Positions 34,328-43,468 of a stretch of DNA of 64,000 nucleotides are shown piece by piece; within the stretch, counting starts at the first letter, position 1; each line of letters begins with the position of its first letter. The stretch covers positions 1 to 64,000 of the forward strand of contig CAMVMG010000008.1 of the NCBI GenBank assembly GCA_947168525.1, read 5' to 3'. This stretch comes from an uncultured Bacteroidales bacterium (lineage in GTDB: Bacteria; Bacteroidota; Bacteroidia; Bacteroidales; UBA932). Position numbers and translations under genes: made by a program. A model generated the notes under the pieces. That model saw only the letters and a list, made by a program, of their open reading frames with translations. It did no database searches and was not told where the DNA came from.

Positions 34328-35839
34328 ATGAAAAAGTTATTCCTTCTGTTTGTAAGCGGGCTGCTCTGCGCCCTGTCCTTTGCACAGGAGCCCGTGACAT
34401 TCACGGCGCAGCAAGACCACCAGAACATGATGGACCAGCTGGGCATCAAGTCTATCCGTCGCGGCTTCGACGCAGACCAGAAGAGCCCCTACGCCGCCAA
34501 CTACGACGAGAGCAAAGCCAATCCCTTCCCGGTGATCCCGGAACTGATGAAGACCAAGGCCGGGAAGAAAGTCACCACCGCCAAACAGTGGTGGGACGTG
34601 AGAAGGCCGGAAATCGTGGAAGATTTCGAGCGCGAAGTGTACGGCCGCGTACCGGAAAACGTGCCGGACGTAACCTGGACCGTGGAAGTGGAAGAAATGG
34701 AATATGTGGGCATGATCCGGGCCAAGGCCAAGCAGCTCATAGGCCATGTGGACAACGCTGCCTGCCCTTCCATCAACGTGGATATCAAGATGGTGGTGGT
34801 GACCCCGGCCGACGCCAAAGGGCCCGTTCCGCTGCTGATGATGTTCGGCGGGGCCAACCTGCCGAACCCCGTGAAGCCGTACGGAGAAGACATGGCCGTG
34901 ATTAACAAGGCCGTGCGCCGCATGCTGGAAAACGACCCGGAAACGGCCGAACTCATGAAGAAATATCCGGCCTGGCAGCCCTTCGAACCGGCCAATCCCT
35001 TTGCCATGTTCATGCGCCCGCAGCAGGCTCCCGGCCAGGATCCGCCGTCCAACCAGCAGCTGCTCGCCGCCGGCTGGGGCTATGCCATGATCGACCCTTC
35101 CAGCATCCAGGCGGATAACGGAGCCGGTCTCACCCGGGGAATCATCGGCCTGGTGAACAAGGGCCAGCCGCGCAAACCGGACGACTGGGGTTCCCTGCGT
35201 GCATGGGCCTGGGGTGCCGCCCGCGGCCTTGACTACCTGGAGACCGACCCGGATGTGGACGCCACACGCGTGGGCATTGAAGGGGTTTCCCGTTACGGAA
35301 AAGCCGCGCTGGTCACGCTGGCCTTCGAGGAGCGCTTCTACATGGGGCTCATCGGATCGTCCGGAAAGGGCGGGGCCGCGCTGCACCGCCGCATCTTCGG
35401 CGAAGGGATGGAGAACCTGGCCAATTCCGGAGAATACCACTGGATGGCCGGCAACTACATTAAATACTGCGCCATCGAGTCCAAGACCGGAGCCTGGAAT
35501 GCAGGCATGCTGCCGGTAGATTCCCACGAACTGATTGCACTCTGCGCTCCCCGGCTGGTGTTCATCAGCTACGGCATCCCCGAAAAGGGAGACGACCTGT
35601 GGCTGGACCAGTATGGCAGCTGGCAGGCCACGGTTGCGGCCGGAGAAGCCTTCAAACTGCTGGGCGCCAAGGATCTGGGCGTTTCCAACGACTACCGGAA
35701 AGAGCCCATGCCGCCGGTCCTGACCGGTCTGCTGGACGGCGAACTGGCCTGGCGCCAGCACGACGGCGGCCACACCGACGCCCCCAACATGAAGTATTTC
35801 ATCCAGTGGGCCAGCGAAAAGATGCACTGGCAGAAATAG
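34328..35839 (+). CDS. CE15-type glucuronoyl esterase
   Basis: 503 residues, signal peptide to ~'ALSFAQ' (20). An alpha/beta hydrolase with Ser321 in 'GVSRYGKAAL' (the CE15 G-x-S-R-x-G-K motif) and His in 'HDGGHTD'; 'DDWGSLRAWAWGAARGLDYL' is typical. CE15 enzymes cleave ester bonds between glucuronic acid of xylan and lignin alcohols. It lies 19 bases after galE and is probably co-transcribed, although no xylan-degrading genes are nearby. Substrate remains inferred. Confidence 0.85.
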   Translation: MKKLFLLFVSGLLCALSFAQEPVTFTAQQDHQNMMDQLGIKSIRRGFDADQKSPYAANYDESKANPFPVIPELMKTKAGKKVTTAKQWWDVRRPEIVEDFEREVYGRVPENVPDVTWTVEVEEMEYVGMIRAKAKQLIGHVDNAACPSINVDIKMVVVTPADAKGPVPLLMMFGGANLPNPVKPYGEDMAVINKAVRRMLENDPETAELMKKYPAWQPFEPANPFAMFMRPQQAPGQDPPSNQQLLAAGWGYAMIDPSSIQADNGAGLTRGIIGLVNKGQPRKPDDWGSLRAWAWGAARGLDYLETDPDVDATRVGIEGVSRYGKAALVTLAFEERFYMGLIGSSGKGGAALHRRIFGEGMENLANSGEYHWMAGNYIKYCAIESKTGAWNAGMLPVDSHELIALCAPRLVFISYGIPEKGDDLWLDQYGSWQATVAAGEAFKLLGAKDLGVSNDYRKEPMPPVLTGLLDGELAWRQHDGGHTDAPNMKYFIQWASEKMHWQK

Positions 35840-36544
35840 TTACGGCTTAAGAGCAAGCCAAGTCCGGAAGGCGGCGCGATAACTTTCTCCTACGGGGATG
35901 GTCGCGCCGTCTTCCATGATGATACCGGTGGCGGAGGCCTCCCGGATCCGGGAAAGGGCAACGATATAGGAACGGTGCACCCGCATGAAGCGTTCCCGCG
36001 GCAGCTGCTCCATCAAATGCTTGAGGCTGTAGAGCACCACCAGGGGCGCCGCCTGCCCGTCCAGATAGAGCTTCAGGTATTCGCTCATGCTCTCTGCGTA
36101 GCGGAGGCGGGAAAGCGCCACGCGCACGGTTTTGTAGTCTGTCTTGAAAGAGAGGAAATCGGGCTCCGGGGCCATTGCGGCGGCTTTCCGGCGCATTGCC
36201 ACAATCCGGTCCACCTTTTCCGCCTCTTTCTGGAAATCCGCCAGGCTGAAGGGTTTCAGAAGATACCCCACGGCATTCACCCGAAAACCTTCCAGGGCGT
36301 ATTCGGCATAGGCCGTCGTGAAGACCACCAGCGGAGGATTCTCCAGGGAACGGACAAAGTCCAGCCCGTTCATGTCCGGCATGTTGATATCCACGAAAAG
36401 GACATCGGCCTGCTCCACGAAGGCGCGCGCCTGGGCAACGCCGGTGCATGCGGCAAGCAGCTGTACGCAGGGGGTTTTCCCGGCATAGAGTTCCAGCTGG
36501 CGCAGGGCCAGGGGTTCGTCGTCCAGAAGAAGGGCTTTGATCAT
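35840..36544 (-). CDS. LytTR response regulator of a two-component system
   Basis: 234 residues: a receiver domain (~1-120, Asp8-Asp9 acidic pocket, phospho-acceptor Asp52 in 'LFVDINMPD', Lys in 'LLKPFSL') and a LytTR DNA-binding domain (~130-234, 'RVHRSYIVALSRI'). It overlaps the sensor kinase gene by 4 bases. The best candidate targets are the 21-bp-spaced GTTC(G/A)(C/T)TGA repeats at 37667-37697 and 39555-39585. Confidence 0.94.
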   Translation of the reverse strand: MIKALLLDDEPLALRQLELYAGKTPCVQLLAACTGVAQARAFVEQADVLFVDINMPDMNGLDFVRSLENPPLVVFTTAYAEYALEGFRVNAVGYLLKPFSLADFQKEAEKVDRIVAMRRKAAAMAPEPDFLSFKTDYKTVRVALSRLRYAESMSEYLKLYLDGQAAPLVVLYSLKHLMEQLPRERFMRVHRSYIVALSRIREASATGIIMEDGATIPVGESYRAAFRTWLALKP

Positions 36545-37626
36545 ACGGCCGCCTCCCTTTCCGGAATCACCAGCAACACGCTGAAACGGCCTCCCTCCTG
36601 CCCGGTTTCCAATTGATAAGCGTCTCCGTACATCAGTTCCAAGCGCTTCCGGATATTGGCCAGGCCGATTCCATGCCCCCCGGAAGGCGCTTCCCCGTGC
36701 ACGGTATTGGTGCAGCGGAACAGGATCTGGCGGTTTTCCAGCGCGATGGATACGTCGATGGAAGACGCGGCCTCATAGCTGATGCCGTGCTTGAACGCAT
36801 TCTCCACGAACGAAGCCATCACAAGGGGCGGAACCTCCGCCCCGCCGGCCTCTTCCGGGAACGAGAGCCTGATTTTCACCGACTCCGGGTAGCGGAGCCG
36901 CATCAGGGACACGTAATGCCGCATGTAATCCAGCTCGCGCGCCAAAGGGATGGTGGGAGCGGTGCCGTCGTACAGGACAATCCGCATGAGCTTGGAGAAC
37001 TCCTCTATGCTTTCCTTGGCCTTTTCCGGATCTATGTCCACCAGGGCGTGGATATTGTTGAGGGTGTTCATAAAGAAATGCGGATTAATCTGGTACCGAA
37101 GCATTTCCAGCTGTTTCCCCAGGTTCTCCGCGCGCAGCTCTTGCATCTTTTGCTCACTGCGGAGGGCATTGAACATGGCCTTTACACCCAGATTCACCGC
37201 CAGCACCAGCACCCCCATGATCACCTTCATCACTTCCGGTGTCACGGGCCTGCGGCCATCCGGAGGAGCCGGACGGTCCTCTCCCCAGCCGAACGGCCCG
37301 CCTATAGGCGGCATGCCCGGTTCAGGCTGCGGAGGGCGGTTGCCGGTGCTAAAGCAATAGACGGCAAAAAGGGCCAGCAGCATCAGCGTAACGGCGATAT
37401 AGGCCGGGTATTTTTTTTTCTGGAAAAGAGGGGCCGCCACCCCGCTATGGAGGAGGAAAAGCACCAGGAAAGGCAGGATGCCCAGCCAGGTCTGAAACAC
37501 CGTATGCCAAGAAAAGGAGTCTCCCTGGGAAAGGGCCTGCAAAAGGTACAGCAGGGGTACCAGGGCAAAGACAAAAGCCCAGGCCACGGCATACAGTGCA
37601 TATTCTTGTCTGTTCAACGTATCCAT
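36541..37626 (-). CDS. LytS/YehU-type membrane sensor histidine kinase
   Basis: 361 residues from the ATG at 37626 (an ATG three codons upstream is also possible). Four membrane segments lie within residues ~8-170, with a Pro-rich linker. The His_kinase domain contains 'LRYQINPHFFMNTLNNI' with the phospho-acceptor His, and a HATPase domain ends with 'GHGIGLANIRKRLELMYG'. It signals to the LytTR regulator encoded downstream. No extracellular sensor domain is seen, so the stimulus is sensed in or near the membrane. Confidence 0.93.
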   Translation of the reverse strand: MDTLNRQEYALYAVAWAFVFALVPLLYLLQALSQGDSFSWHTVFQTWLGILPFLVLFLLHSGVAAPLFQKKKYPAYIAVTLMLLALFAVYCFSTGNRPPQPEPGMPPIGGPFGWGEDRPAPPDGRRPVTPEVMKVIMGVLVLAVNLGVKAMFNALRSEQKMQELRAENLGKQLEMLRYQINPHFFMNTLNNIHALVDIDPEKAKESIEEFSKLMRIVLYDGTAPTIPLARELDYMRHYVSLMRLRYPESVKIRLSFPEEAGGAEVPPLVMASFVENAFKHGISYEAASSIDVSIALENRQILFRCTNTVHGEAPSGGHGIGLANIRKRLELMYGDAYQLETGQEGGRFSVLLVIPEREAAV

Positions 37627-37666
37627 CCGGCACAAAATTACACAATTTTCCCGGTGATGCCGCAGG

Positions 37667-37697
37667 GTTCGCTGAAGAAAAATAGGGGTTCGCTGAA
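37667..37697. promoter_or_regulatory. LytTR-type operator 1
   Basis: GTTCGCTGAA at 37667-37676 and 37688-37697, identical and exactly 21 bp apart, each preceded by GG. It lies between the divergent kinase gene and the first beta-helix lipoprotein gene. The same motif and spacing recur at 39555-39585. A weak -7-like TATGTGTA follows at 37747-37754. Confidence 0.7.
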
Positions 37698-37771
37698 TAA
37701 TTTTTCCTGCGGCAAAGCTTTTGATTCTGTGCCTGCAGTGAAAAATTATGTGTAACTAAAATCTAACGGTT

Positions 37772-39547
37772 ATGAAGAAGGTTTTGTGCATGCTCCTTCC
37801 CGTTGCGATAGCGGCGGCAGGATGCGAGAAGGAAAACATCTGGGGTTCCGTGGAAAACCCCTGGGGTAACAACAGCAACGGATCGGCCCAGAGCTACAGC
37901 GCCAGCGGTAACAATACCGCAGACATCACGGGCGCGGAACCCACCGAGGATCTGATTGCCAACACCAGCTTTGACCGCACCATCACCATTGTGTATTCGG
38001 CCTCCGGCGCCACCGTCTCCGGCGACGCCAACGGCATCGTGCAAGTGAGCGGCAACAAGGTGACGGCCGACAACACCGCCACCTCCGAAAAAGTGATGTA
38101 CAAACTCAGCGGAACAGCCGCCGACGGGTACTTCAAAGTGTATTCAAACAACAAGCAGGCCATTGTCCTGGACGGGGTTTCCCTGACCAATTCCGCGGGC
38201 GCAGCCATCAACAACCAAGGCAAAAAACGCTGTTTTGTAGTGGTAAACGGCAACAATTTACTGACGGACGGCGCTTCGTACACCGCTACGCCCGCCGATG
38301 AGGACGAAAAGGCCGCCTTCTTCTCCGAAGGCCAGCTCATCTTCAGCGGCGAGGGCAGCTTGACGGTAAACGCCAAAGGCAAGTCCGGCATCACCTCCGA
38401 CGACTATGTGCGTTTCGTGGCGTCGCCCACCGTCAACGTCTCCTCCAGCGCCGGTCACGGAATCCGGGGCAAGGACGCAGTCGTGATTTCCGGCGGCACG
38501 CTGGACGTGACCGTGTCGGCCGCCATGAAAAAGGGCATGGCCTCTGACTCGCTGGTGGTCTTCAACGGCGGCGTCACCACCATCAACGTATCCGGCGGCA
38601 CCGCCTACGACGACGATGACCAGGAATACAAAGCCTCTGCCGGCGTAAAGGCCGACCAGCTCTTCGTGATGAACGCCGGCTCCCTCACCGTCTCCAACTC
38701 CGGACAGGGCGGCAAGGGCATCAGCGGCGACGGAAAAGGTTACTTCCAGGGCGGAACCGTGAAGGTTACCGTGACCGGCAGCAACTACGGCAAGTCCTCC
38801 TCCGGCATGGGCGGCTGGGGCGGCTCAAGCTCCTCTTCCGACGACAATTCCAAGAGCGCCAAGGGCATCAAGTTCGACGGCGACCTGTACGTGACGGCCG
38901 GCAGCATCGTAGCCACTGCCGCCAACCACGAAGCCATCGAGAGCAAGGGCGTGATTGAAATCTCCGGCGGTACCGTCTTTGCCCAGTCCAAGGACGACGC
39001 CATCAACGCCGCCGGCGACATGGCCATCCTGGGCGGATACGTCGGGGCCTATTCCACCGGCAACGACGGCCTGGACGCCAACGGCAACCTCTATATAGAA
39101 GGCGGCGTAATCTATGCGATCGGCAGCGGCGGGGCCGAGGTGGCCATCGATGCCAATACCGAGGGCGGAAAGACCCTGTATGTGAACGGCGGCAACCTAG
39201 TGGCCATCGGCGGACTGGAAAACGGCGCCGTGCTTTCCCAAAGCTGCTATTCCAGCAGCAGCTGGAGCAAGGGTGCCTGGTACAGCTTCAGCGTAGGGTC
39301 CGACACCTTTGCCTTCAAGACTCCGTCCAGCGCAGGCTCCGGCCTGGTGGTTTCCGGCTCTTCCGAGCCCGCCTTGAAGAGTGGCGTCTCCGTCAGCGGA
39401 GGAAACTCCCTGTTCAACGGCATGCTGGTGGTTGACGGCTCCACCTCCGGCGGCACCCAGGTTTCCTTGTCGGCCTACAGCGGCGGCATGGGCATGGGAG
39501 GCGGCATGGGCGGTCCCGGCGGCATGGGAGGCGGCCGTGGCTGGTAA
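37772..39547 (+). CDS. Cthe_2159-type beta-helix surface lipoprotein
   Basis: 591 residues, lipobox 'AIAAAGC' (Cys18). Most of the protein is a right-handed parallel beta-helix of the Cthe_2159/DUF4353 'carbohydrate-binding domain' type ('IVLDGVSLTNSAGAAINNQGKK', here as 'VSLTNSAGAAINNQ', 'GHGIRGKDAVVISGG', 'AMKKGMASDSLVVFNGG', 'AIDANTEGGKTLYVNGGN'). The founding member binds acidic polysaccharide (pectate). The C-terminus is Gly/Met-rich ('GGMGMGGGMGG'). It is first in the operon opposite the LytTR system and paralogous to the next gene. Probably a surface adhesin or polymer-binding protein. Confidence 0.82.
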   Translation: MKKVLCMLLPVAIAAAGCEKENIWGSVENPWGNNSNGSAQSYSASGNNTADITGAEPTEDLIANTSFDRTITIVYSASGATVSGDANGIVQVSGNKVTADNTATSEKVMYKLSGTAADGYFKVYSNNKQAIVLDGVSLTNSAGAAINNQGKKRCFVVVNGNNLLTDGASYTATPADEDEKAAFFSEGQLIFSGEGSLTVNAKGKSGITSDDYVRFVASPTVNVSSSAGHGIRGKDAVVISGGTLDVTVSAAMKKGMASDSLVVFNGGVTTINVSGGTAYDDDDQEYKASAGVKADQLFVMNAGSLTVSNSGQGGKGISGDGKGYFQGGTVKVTVTGSNYGKSSSGMGGWGGSSSSSDDNSKSAKGIKFDGDLYVTAGSIVATAANHEAIESKGVIEISGGTVFAQSKDDAINAAGDMAILGGYVGAYSTGNDGLDANGNLYIEGGVIYAIGSGGAEVAIDANTEGGKTLYVNGGNLVAIGGLENGAVLSQSCYSSSSWSKGAWYSFSVGSDTFAFKTPSSAGSGLVVSGSSEPALKSGVSVSGGNSLFNGMLVVDGSTSGGTQVSLSAYSGGMGMGGGMGGPGGMGGGRGW

Positions 39548-39554
39548 ACATCCG

Positions 39555-39585
39555 GTTCACTGAGCAAATTCAGGTGTTCATTGAA
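39555..39585. promoter_or_regulatory. LytTR-type operator 2
   Basis: GTTCACTGAG at 39555-39564 and GTTCATTGAA at 39576-39585, exactly 21 bp apart and matching operator 1 in 8 of 10 bases each. It ends about 28 bp before a -7 element (TATTTTTG, 39614) that has no -33 TTTG, the arrangement of an activator-dependent promoter. Confidence 0.65.
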
Positions 39586-39603
39586 TATAATGGGCACCTG
39601 AAT
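39568..39603. repeat. 9-bp inverted repeat in the intergenic promoter
   Basis: ATTCAGGTG (39568-39576) and CACCTGAAT (39595-39603) are perfect arms 18 bases apart, overlapping the second LytTR half-site. It could be a second operator or a weak terminator of the upstream gene. Confidence 0.5.
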
Positions 39604-39613
39604 AGAAAAACCT

Positions 39614-39621
39614 TATTTTTG
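39614..39621 (+). promoter_or_regulatory. -7 promoter element of the Ig/beta-helix gene
   Basis: TATTTTTG, 26 bases before the ATG at 39647. It means the second beta-helix gene has its own promoter under operator 2. Confidence 0.6.
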
Positions 39622-39646
39622 CATCCACATCAAACCCAAACCGATT

Positions 39647-42600
39647 ATGAAACAGTACTTGTCCCTTCTCTGCGTTCCGGTGATGCTTGCCCTGGGTGCG
39701 TGCGAACGCCTGGAAATAGAGAACATCGACCCCACCACCGACACCGGCGGCAGCGGCGACAGCACGGAAACCTCCCTCACAGATCCGGAGCTCTCCTGGA
39801 GCGCCTCCTCCTTCACTGCCTATCTGGGTGTTGACAACAGCGGCTTCCCCTCCCTGTCCAACAGCCATGGCGTGAGTGTCAGCTATACCTCCTCCGCCAC
39901 CGGCGTGGCCACCATCGACGCCAACGGCACCATCACCCTGGTGGCCGAAGGGTCTGCCATCATCACCGCCTCCTGCGAGGAAGACGGCACCTACGAAGAG
40001 GACAGCGCCAGCTACACCCTTACGGTGAGCAAATCCGCCGCCGGCCTCTCCTGGAGCGCCGCCGAGGTGAGCGTCCTGATTGGCTCCGACTACTCGCTCC
40101 CCACGCTCAGCAATCCCTACAACCTGGCGGTCAGTTACGCCTCCAGCGACGAAAGCATCGCCCTCGTCGATGAAAAAGGGGCAGTCTCCATCATTGCCGA
40201 CGGCACGGTGACCATCGCGGCCGAAAGCGCCGAAACCGACTGTTTCGAGGCGGGCAGTGCATCCTATACGCTGAAAATCACCAAGACCTCGGACGGCATC
40301 TCCTGGAGTAAGAGCAGCGCCACCGTAACCATCGGCGCCTCCAACAACAGCTTCCCCACCCTGAACAATCCCGGAGGGCAGGAAATCACTTACTCCTCCA
40401 CCAATCCGGGCGTAGCCACCATCGACGATAGCGGCGCCATCACCCTGGCGGCCGCCGGAGAAACCACCATCACGGCCACGTCGGCCGCCAAATCGACCGA
40501 CACCGTTGAATACGAAGCCGCCACCGTCTCCTATACCCTTACCGTACAGGAAGAAGGCAGCAACCTGGTCAGCGCCGGCCTGGCCTGGCCCGCCACGGCC
40601 TACACGGCCACCATGGGGAGCAGTTTCACCTCGCCCGTCCTCACCAATCCTTATGGGCTTGGCGTCAGCTATGCCTCTTCCAATACGGACGTGGCCACTG
40701 TCGCCGCCGACGGCACCGTGACCCTGGTGGCTGCCGGGAGCACCACCATCACGGCTACGTCGGCCGCCACCGACACGTACATGGCCGGCAGCGCTTATTA
40801 TACCCTTACCGTGAACCTGGCCGGCTCCGGGCTCAGCTGGAGCGCCAGCACCTGCGAGGCCACCTTCGGCAGCAGTTACAGCCTGCCCACCCTGAGCAAC
40901 GCCAACGGCCTGTCCGTAAGCTATTCCTCCTCCAACACCGGCGTGGCCACCATCGACGCCAGCGGCCAGGTCACCCTGGTAGCGGCCGGCACCACCTATA
41001 TCAAGGCCTATTTCGCCGGGGACAACACCTACGCCGAGACCACGGCCACCTACACCCTCAAGGTGAACAAGGGCACGCCCAGCCTGAGCTGGAGCGCCTC
41101 CTCTTATTCGGCCGGCCTGGAAGATGGCAGCTGGGACTTCCCCACCCTTTCTTCCAGCATAAGCGGCCTAACCGTCAGCTACACCTCTTCCAAGACCTCC
41201 GTCGCCACGGTAAACGCCTCCACGGGCATTCCTACGCCGGTGGGCACCGGCACCACCACCATCACCGCCACCTCCGAGGGAACGGACCAGTACAAGAGCG
41301 CGTCGGCCAGCTACACCCTTACCGTGACCAGCAATGCCGACGACGGCGCCGGCACCTACTCCTATGCATCGGCCGGGGACAGCAGCTCCGAAGACGACAT
41401 CGCCAACACCACCTTCACCCGCATGGTTACGGTCACATACGCCTCCGGCGGAGCCTCTGTGAGCGGCTACAGCGCCGTGGCCGACGTGATGGACGTGAAC
41501 GTGAGCGGGAACCAGGTGACCATCAACTACTCCGGATCGGAGAATGTGGTGTACAAGCTCACGGGAACGGCCTCGGACGGATTCTTCAAGCTGTACAGCT
41601 CCAAGAAACAGGCAATCCACCTGAGCGGGGTATCCCTTACCTGCACCAGCGGAGCCGCCATCAACAACCAGAGCGGCAAGCGCACCTTCGTGTACCTGGA
41701 GGGCAGCAACTACCTGTATGACAGCTCGTCGGCCGCTTATTCCACCAGCAACGAAGACATGAAAGCCGTCTTCTTCTCCGAAGGCCAGCTGGTGTTCAGC
41801 GGAAGCGGCACCCTTACCGTAGAGGCCAAGAACGCCCAGGAAAAGAGCGCCATCGCCTCCGACGACTACGTGCGCATCATGGACAGCCCCACCCTTACGC
41901 TCACCGCCGGCTCCGGTGCCGGACACGGCATTCGCGGCAAGGAATATGTCCAGCTGAGCAGCGGAAAACTGAGCATCACCACCAACGCCGCCATGAAAAA
42001 GGGCATCACCTCCGAAGACTATGTCCTGGTAGAGGGCGGCACGCACACCATCACCGTCAAGGGCGGCGTTGCCTATGACAGCGAGGACGCCGAATACAAG
42101 GGCAGCGCCGGCATCAAGGCCGACAATTACTTCGGAATGACCGGCGGCAGCGTGACCATCACCAACAGCGGAACCGGCGGCAAGGGCCTCCGCGCGGGAA
42201 GCTACGACTACGTTTCCGACAACGGCACCTCGCTTGCAGACAGCTACGTCAGCGGCGGTACGCTCAGCATCACCACCAGCGGCAGCGAGTCCAACGATGT
42301 CTCCTCCAAGGCCATCAAGATCGGCTACAAGGAGCAGTCCGGCAACAGCTATGTCTATGGCGGTAACTTCAAAGTGAGCGGCGGCGCAATCATCGCCAGC
42401 TCCGCCAAGAGTGAAACCATTGAAACCAAGGGCAGCCTTACGGTCACCGGCGGCGAGATTTATTCCACGTCCAGTGCCGACGATGCCATCAACAGCTACG
42501 GCAACATGACCATCAGCGGCGGCTATGTCTATGCCTACACCACCAAGGGCGATGCCATGGACGCCAACGGCAACCTGACCCTCTCCGGCGGCTACGTGTT

Positions 42601-43036
42601 CGCCGTGACCACGGCCGGCAGCCCCGAGGTAGCGCTGGATGCCAATACCGAAGGCGGTGCAAAACTGATTATCAACAGCGGAGCCACCCTTGTGGCCTAC
42701 GGCGGACTGGAAAGCAATTATTCGGCTTCCCAAACCGTGTACAGCATGAGCGCGACTGCCGGCAGCTGGAACGCCCTGTACAACGGCAGTTCCTTCATTG
42801 CCGCCTTCAAGGCACCTTCAGGCCTGTCCAGTTTCGCTGTCAGCGCACCTTCCCTGTCCGGCGGATACAAGGGCGTTAGCGTGGGCAGCACCACTTACTG
42901 CAACGGCATCTGGGCCACTTCCGGCATCTCCGGCGGCACCTCCGTTTCGCTCAGCTCCTATAGCGGCGGCAATCAGGGTGGCGGTCCCGGCGGTGGCGGA
43001 AACCAGGGCGGCGGTCCCGGCGGACGTGGAAGATAA
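39647..43036 (+). CDS. six Ig-like repeats plus Cthe_2159-type beta-helix surface lipoprotein
   Basis: 1129 residues, lipobox 'MLALGAC' (Cys19). Residues ~45-560 are six BIG2-like Ig repeats of 80-95 residues, each opening with a 'GLSWSAS'-like strand, carrying 'VATIDANGTITLVA' and closing with 'ASYTLTV'. Residues ~564-1110 are a Cthe_2159-type beta-helix very like the preceding protein ('GAAINNQSGKRTFVYLEGSN', 'GHGIRGKEYVQLSSG', 'ALDANTEGGAKL'). The tail is Gly/Gln/Arg-rich ('GGNQGGGPGGRGR'). The Ig stalk would project the beta-helix head from the outer membrane: a probable adhesin or matrix protein. Confidence 0.84.
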   Translation: MKQYLSLLCVPVMLALGACERLEIENIDPTTDTGGSGDSTETSLTDPELSWSASSFTAYLGVDNSGFPSLSNSHGVSVSYTSSATGVATIDANGTITLVAEGSAIITASCEEDGTYEEDSASYTLTVSKSAAGLSWSAAEVSVLIGSDYSLPTLSNPYNLAVSYASSDESIALVDEKGAVSIIADGTVTIAAESAETDCFEAGSASYTLKITKTSDGISWSKSSATVTIGASNNSFPTLNNPGGQEITYSSTNPGVATIDDSGAITLAAAGETTITATSAAKSTDTVEYEAATVSYTLTVQEEGSNLVSAGLAWPATAYTATMGSSFTSPVLTNPYGLGVSYASSNTDVATVAADGTVTLVAAGSTTITATSAATDTYMAGSAYYTLTVNLAGSGLSWSASTCEATFGSSYSLPTLSNANGLSVSYSSSNTGVATIDASGQVTLVAAGTTYIKAYFAGDNTYAETTATYTLKVNKGTPSLSWSASSYSAGLEDGSWDFPTLSSSISGLTVSYTSSKTSVATVNASTGIPTPVGTGTTTITATSEGTDQYKSASASYTLTVTSNADDGAGTYSYASAGDSSSEDDIANTTFTRMVTVTYASGGASVSGYSAVADVMDVNVSGNQVTINYSGSENVVYKLTGTASDGFFKLYSSKKQAIHLSGVSLTCTSGAAINNQSGKRTFVYLEGSNYLYDSSSAAYSTSNEDMKAVFFSEGQLVFSGSGTLTVEAKNAQEKSAIASDDYVRIMDSPTLTLTAGSGAGHGIRGKEYVQLSSGKLSITTNAAMKKGITSEDYVLVEGGTHTITVKGGVAYDSEDAEYKGSAGIKADNYFGMTGGSVTITNSGTGGKGLRAGSYDYVSDNGTSLADSYVSGGTLSITTSGSESNDVSSKAIKIGYKEQSGNSYVYGGNFKVSGGAIIASSAKSETIETKGSLTVTGGEIYSTSSADDAINSYGNMTISGGYVYAYTTKGDAMDANGNLTLSGGYVFAVTTAGSPEVALDANTEGGAKLIINSGATLVAYGGLESNYSASQTVYSMSATAGSWNALYNGSSFIAAFKAPSGLSSFAVSAPSLSGGYKGVSVGSTTYCNGIWATSGISGGTSVSLSSYSGGNQGGGPGGGGNQGGGPGGRGR

Positions 43037-43057
43037 ACGATAAAAAAACAGCATACC

Positions 43058-43468
43058 ATGAAAAAGATACTCACCTTATTGGCTTCGGCCCTGCTGCTCG
43101 TTGGAGCGGCAGGAGCCCAGGAGCCCCAGAAAATGAACAAGAAAAACCTGGTCATCAAGGAGTGGAACACAGACCCCAAGGGCGTCAACAAGGTCCTGGA
43201 CCATGTGACCACCTTCAATGCCGCCGGGCAGAAGATCGAGGAAATCGAGTACACCACCTCCGGCCAGAAATGGCGCAAGCGCTTCGAATACGGGGCCGAC
43301 GGCAAGGTGTCCAAGGAGTACGTTTACGACGAGCGCAACCGGCTACAGACCTACAAGACTTTCGAGTTCAACGAGTTTGCGAAAAAGAAAGTCCAGTATA
43401 CCTACAGTGCCAAAGGAAAGCTTCTGACTATCAAGCACTATGAATACATCGCCCAAGACGGACAATAA
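43058..43468 (+). CDS. small secreted protein with YD-like repeats (DUF3836-like)
   Basis: 136 residues, signal peptide to ~'AGAAGAQ' (21). The body consists of short beta-hairpin repeats like those of bacterial YD/toxin-repeat antigens ('FEYGADGKVSKEYVYDERN', here as 'KRFEYGADGKVSKEYVYD', 'VQYTYSAKGKLLTIKHYEY'). The function is unknown. Its 3' end overlaps the VTC gene by 29 bases, so the two are translationally linked. Confidence 0.72.
   Translation: MKKILTLLASALLLVGAAGAQEPQKMNKKNLVIKEWNTDPKGVNKVLDHVTTFNAAGQKIEEIEYTTSGQKWRKRFEYGADGKVSKEYVYDERNRLQTYKTFEFNEFAKKKVQYTYSAKGKLLTIKHYEYIAQDGQ

Noticed and set aside
39647..41340. CRISPR-like or satellite array in the Ig-repeat gene
   Set aside because: The periodicity is 80-95 codons, in frame, with diverged Ig-like domains; it is protein repetition.
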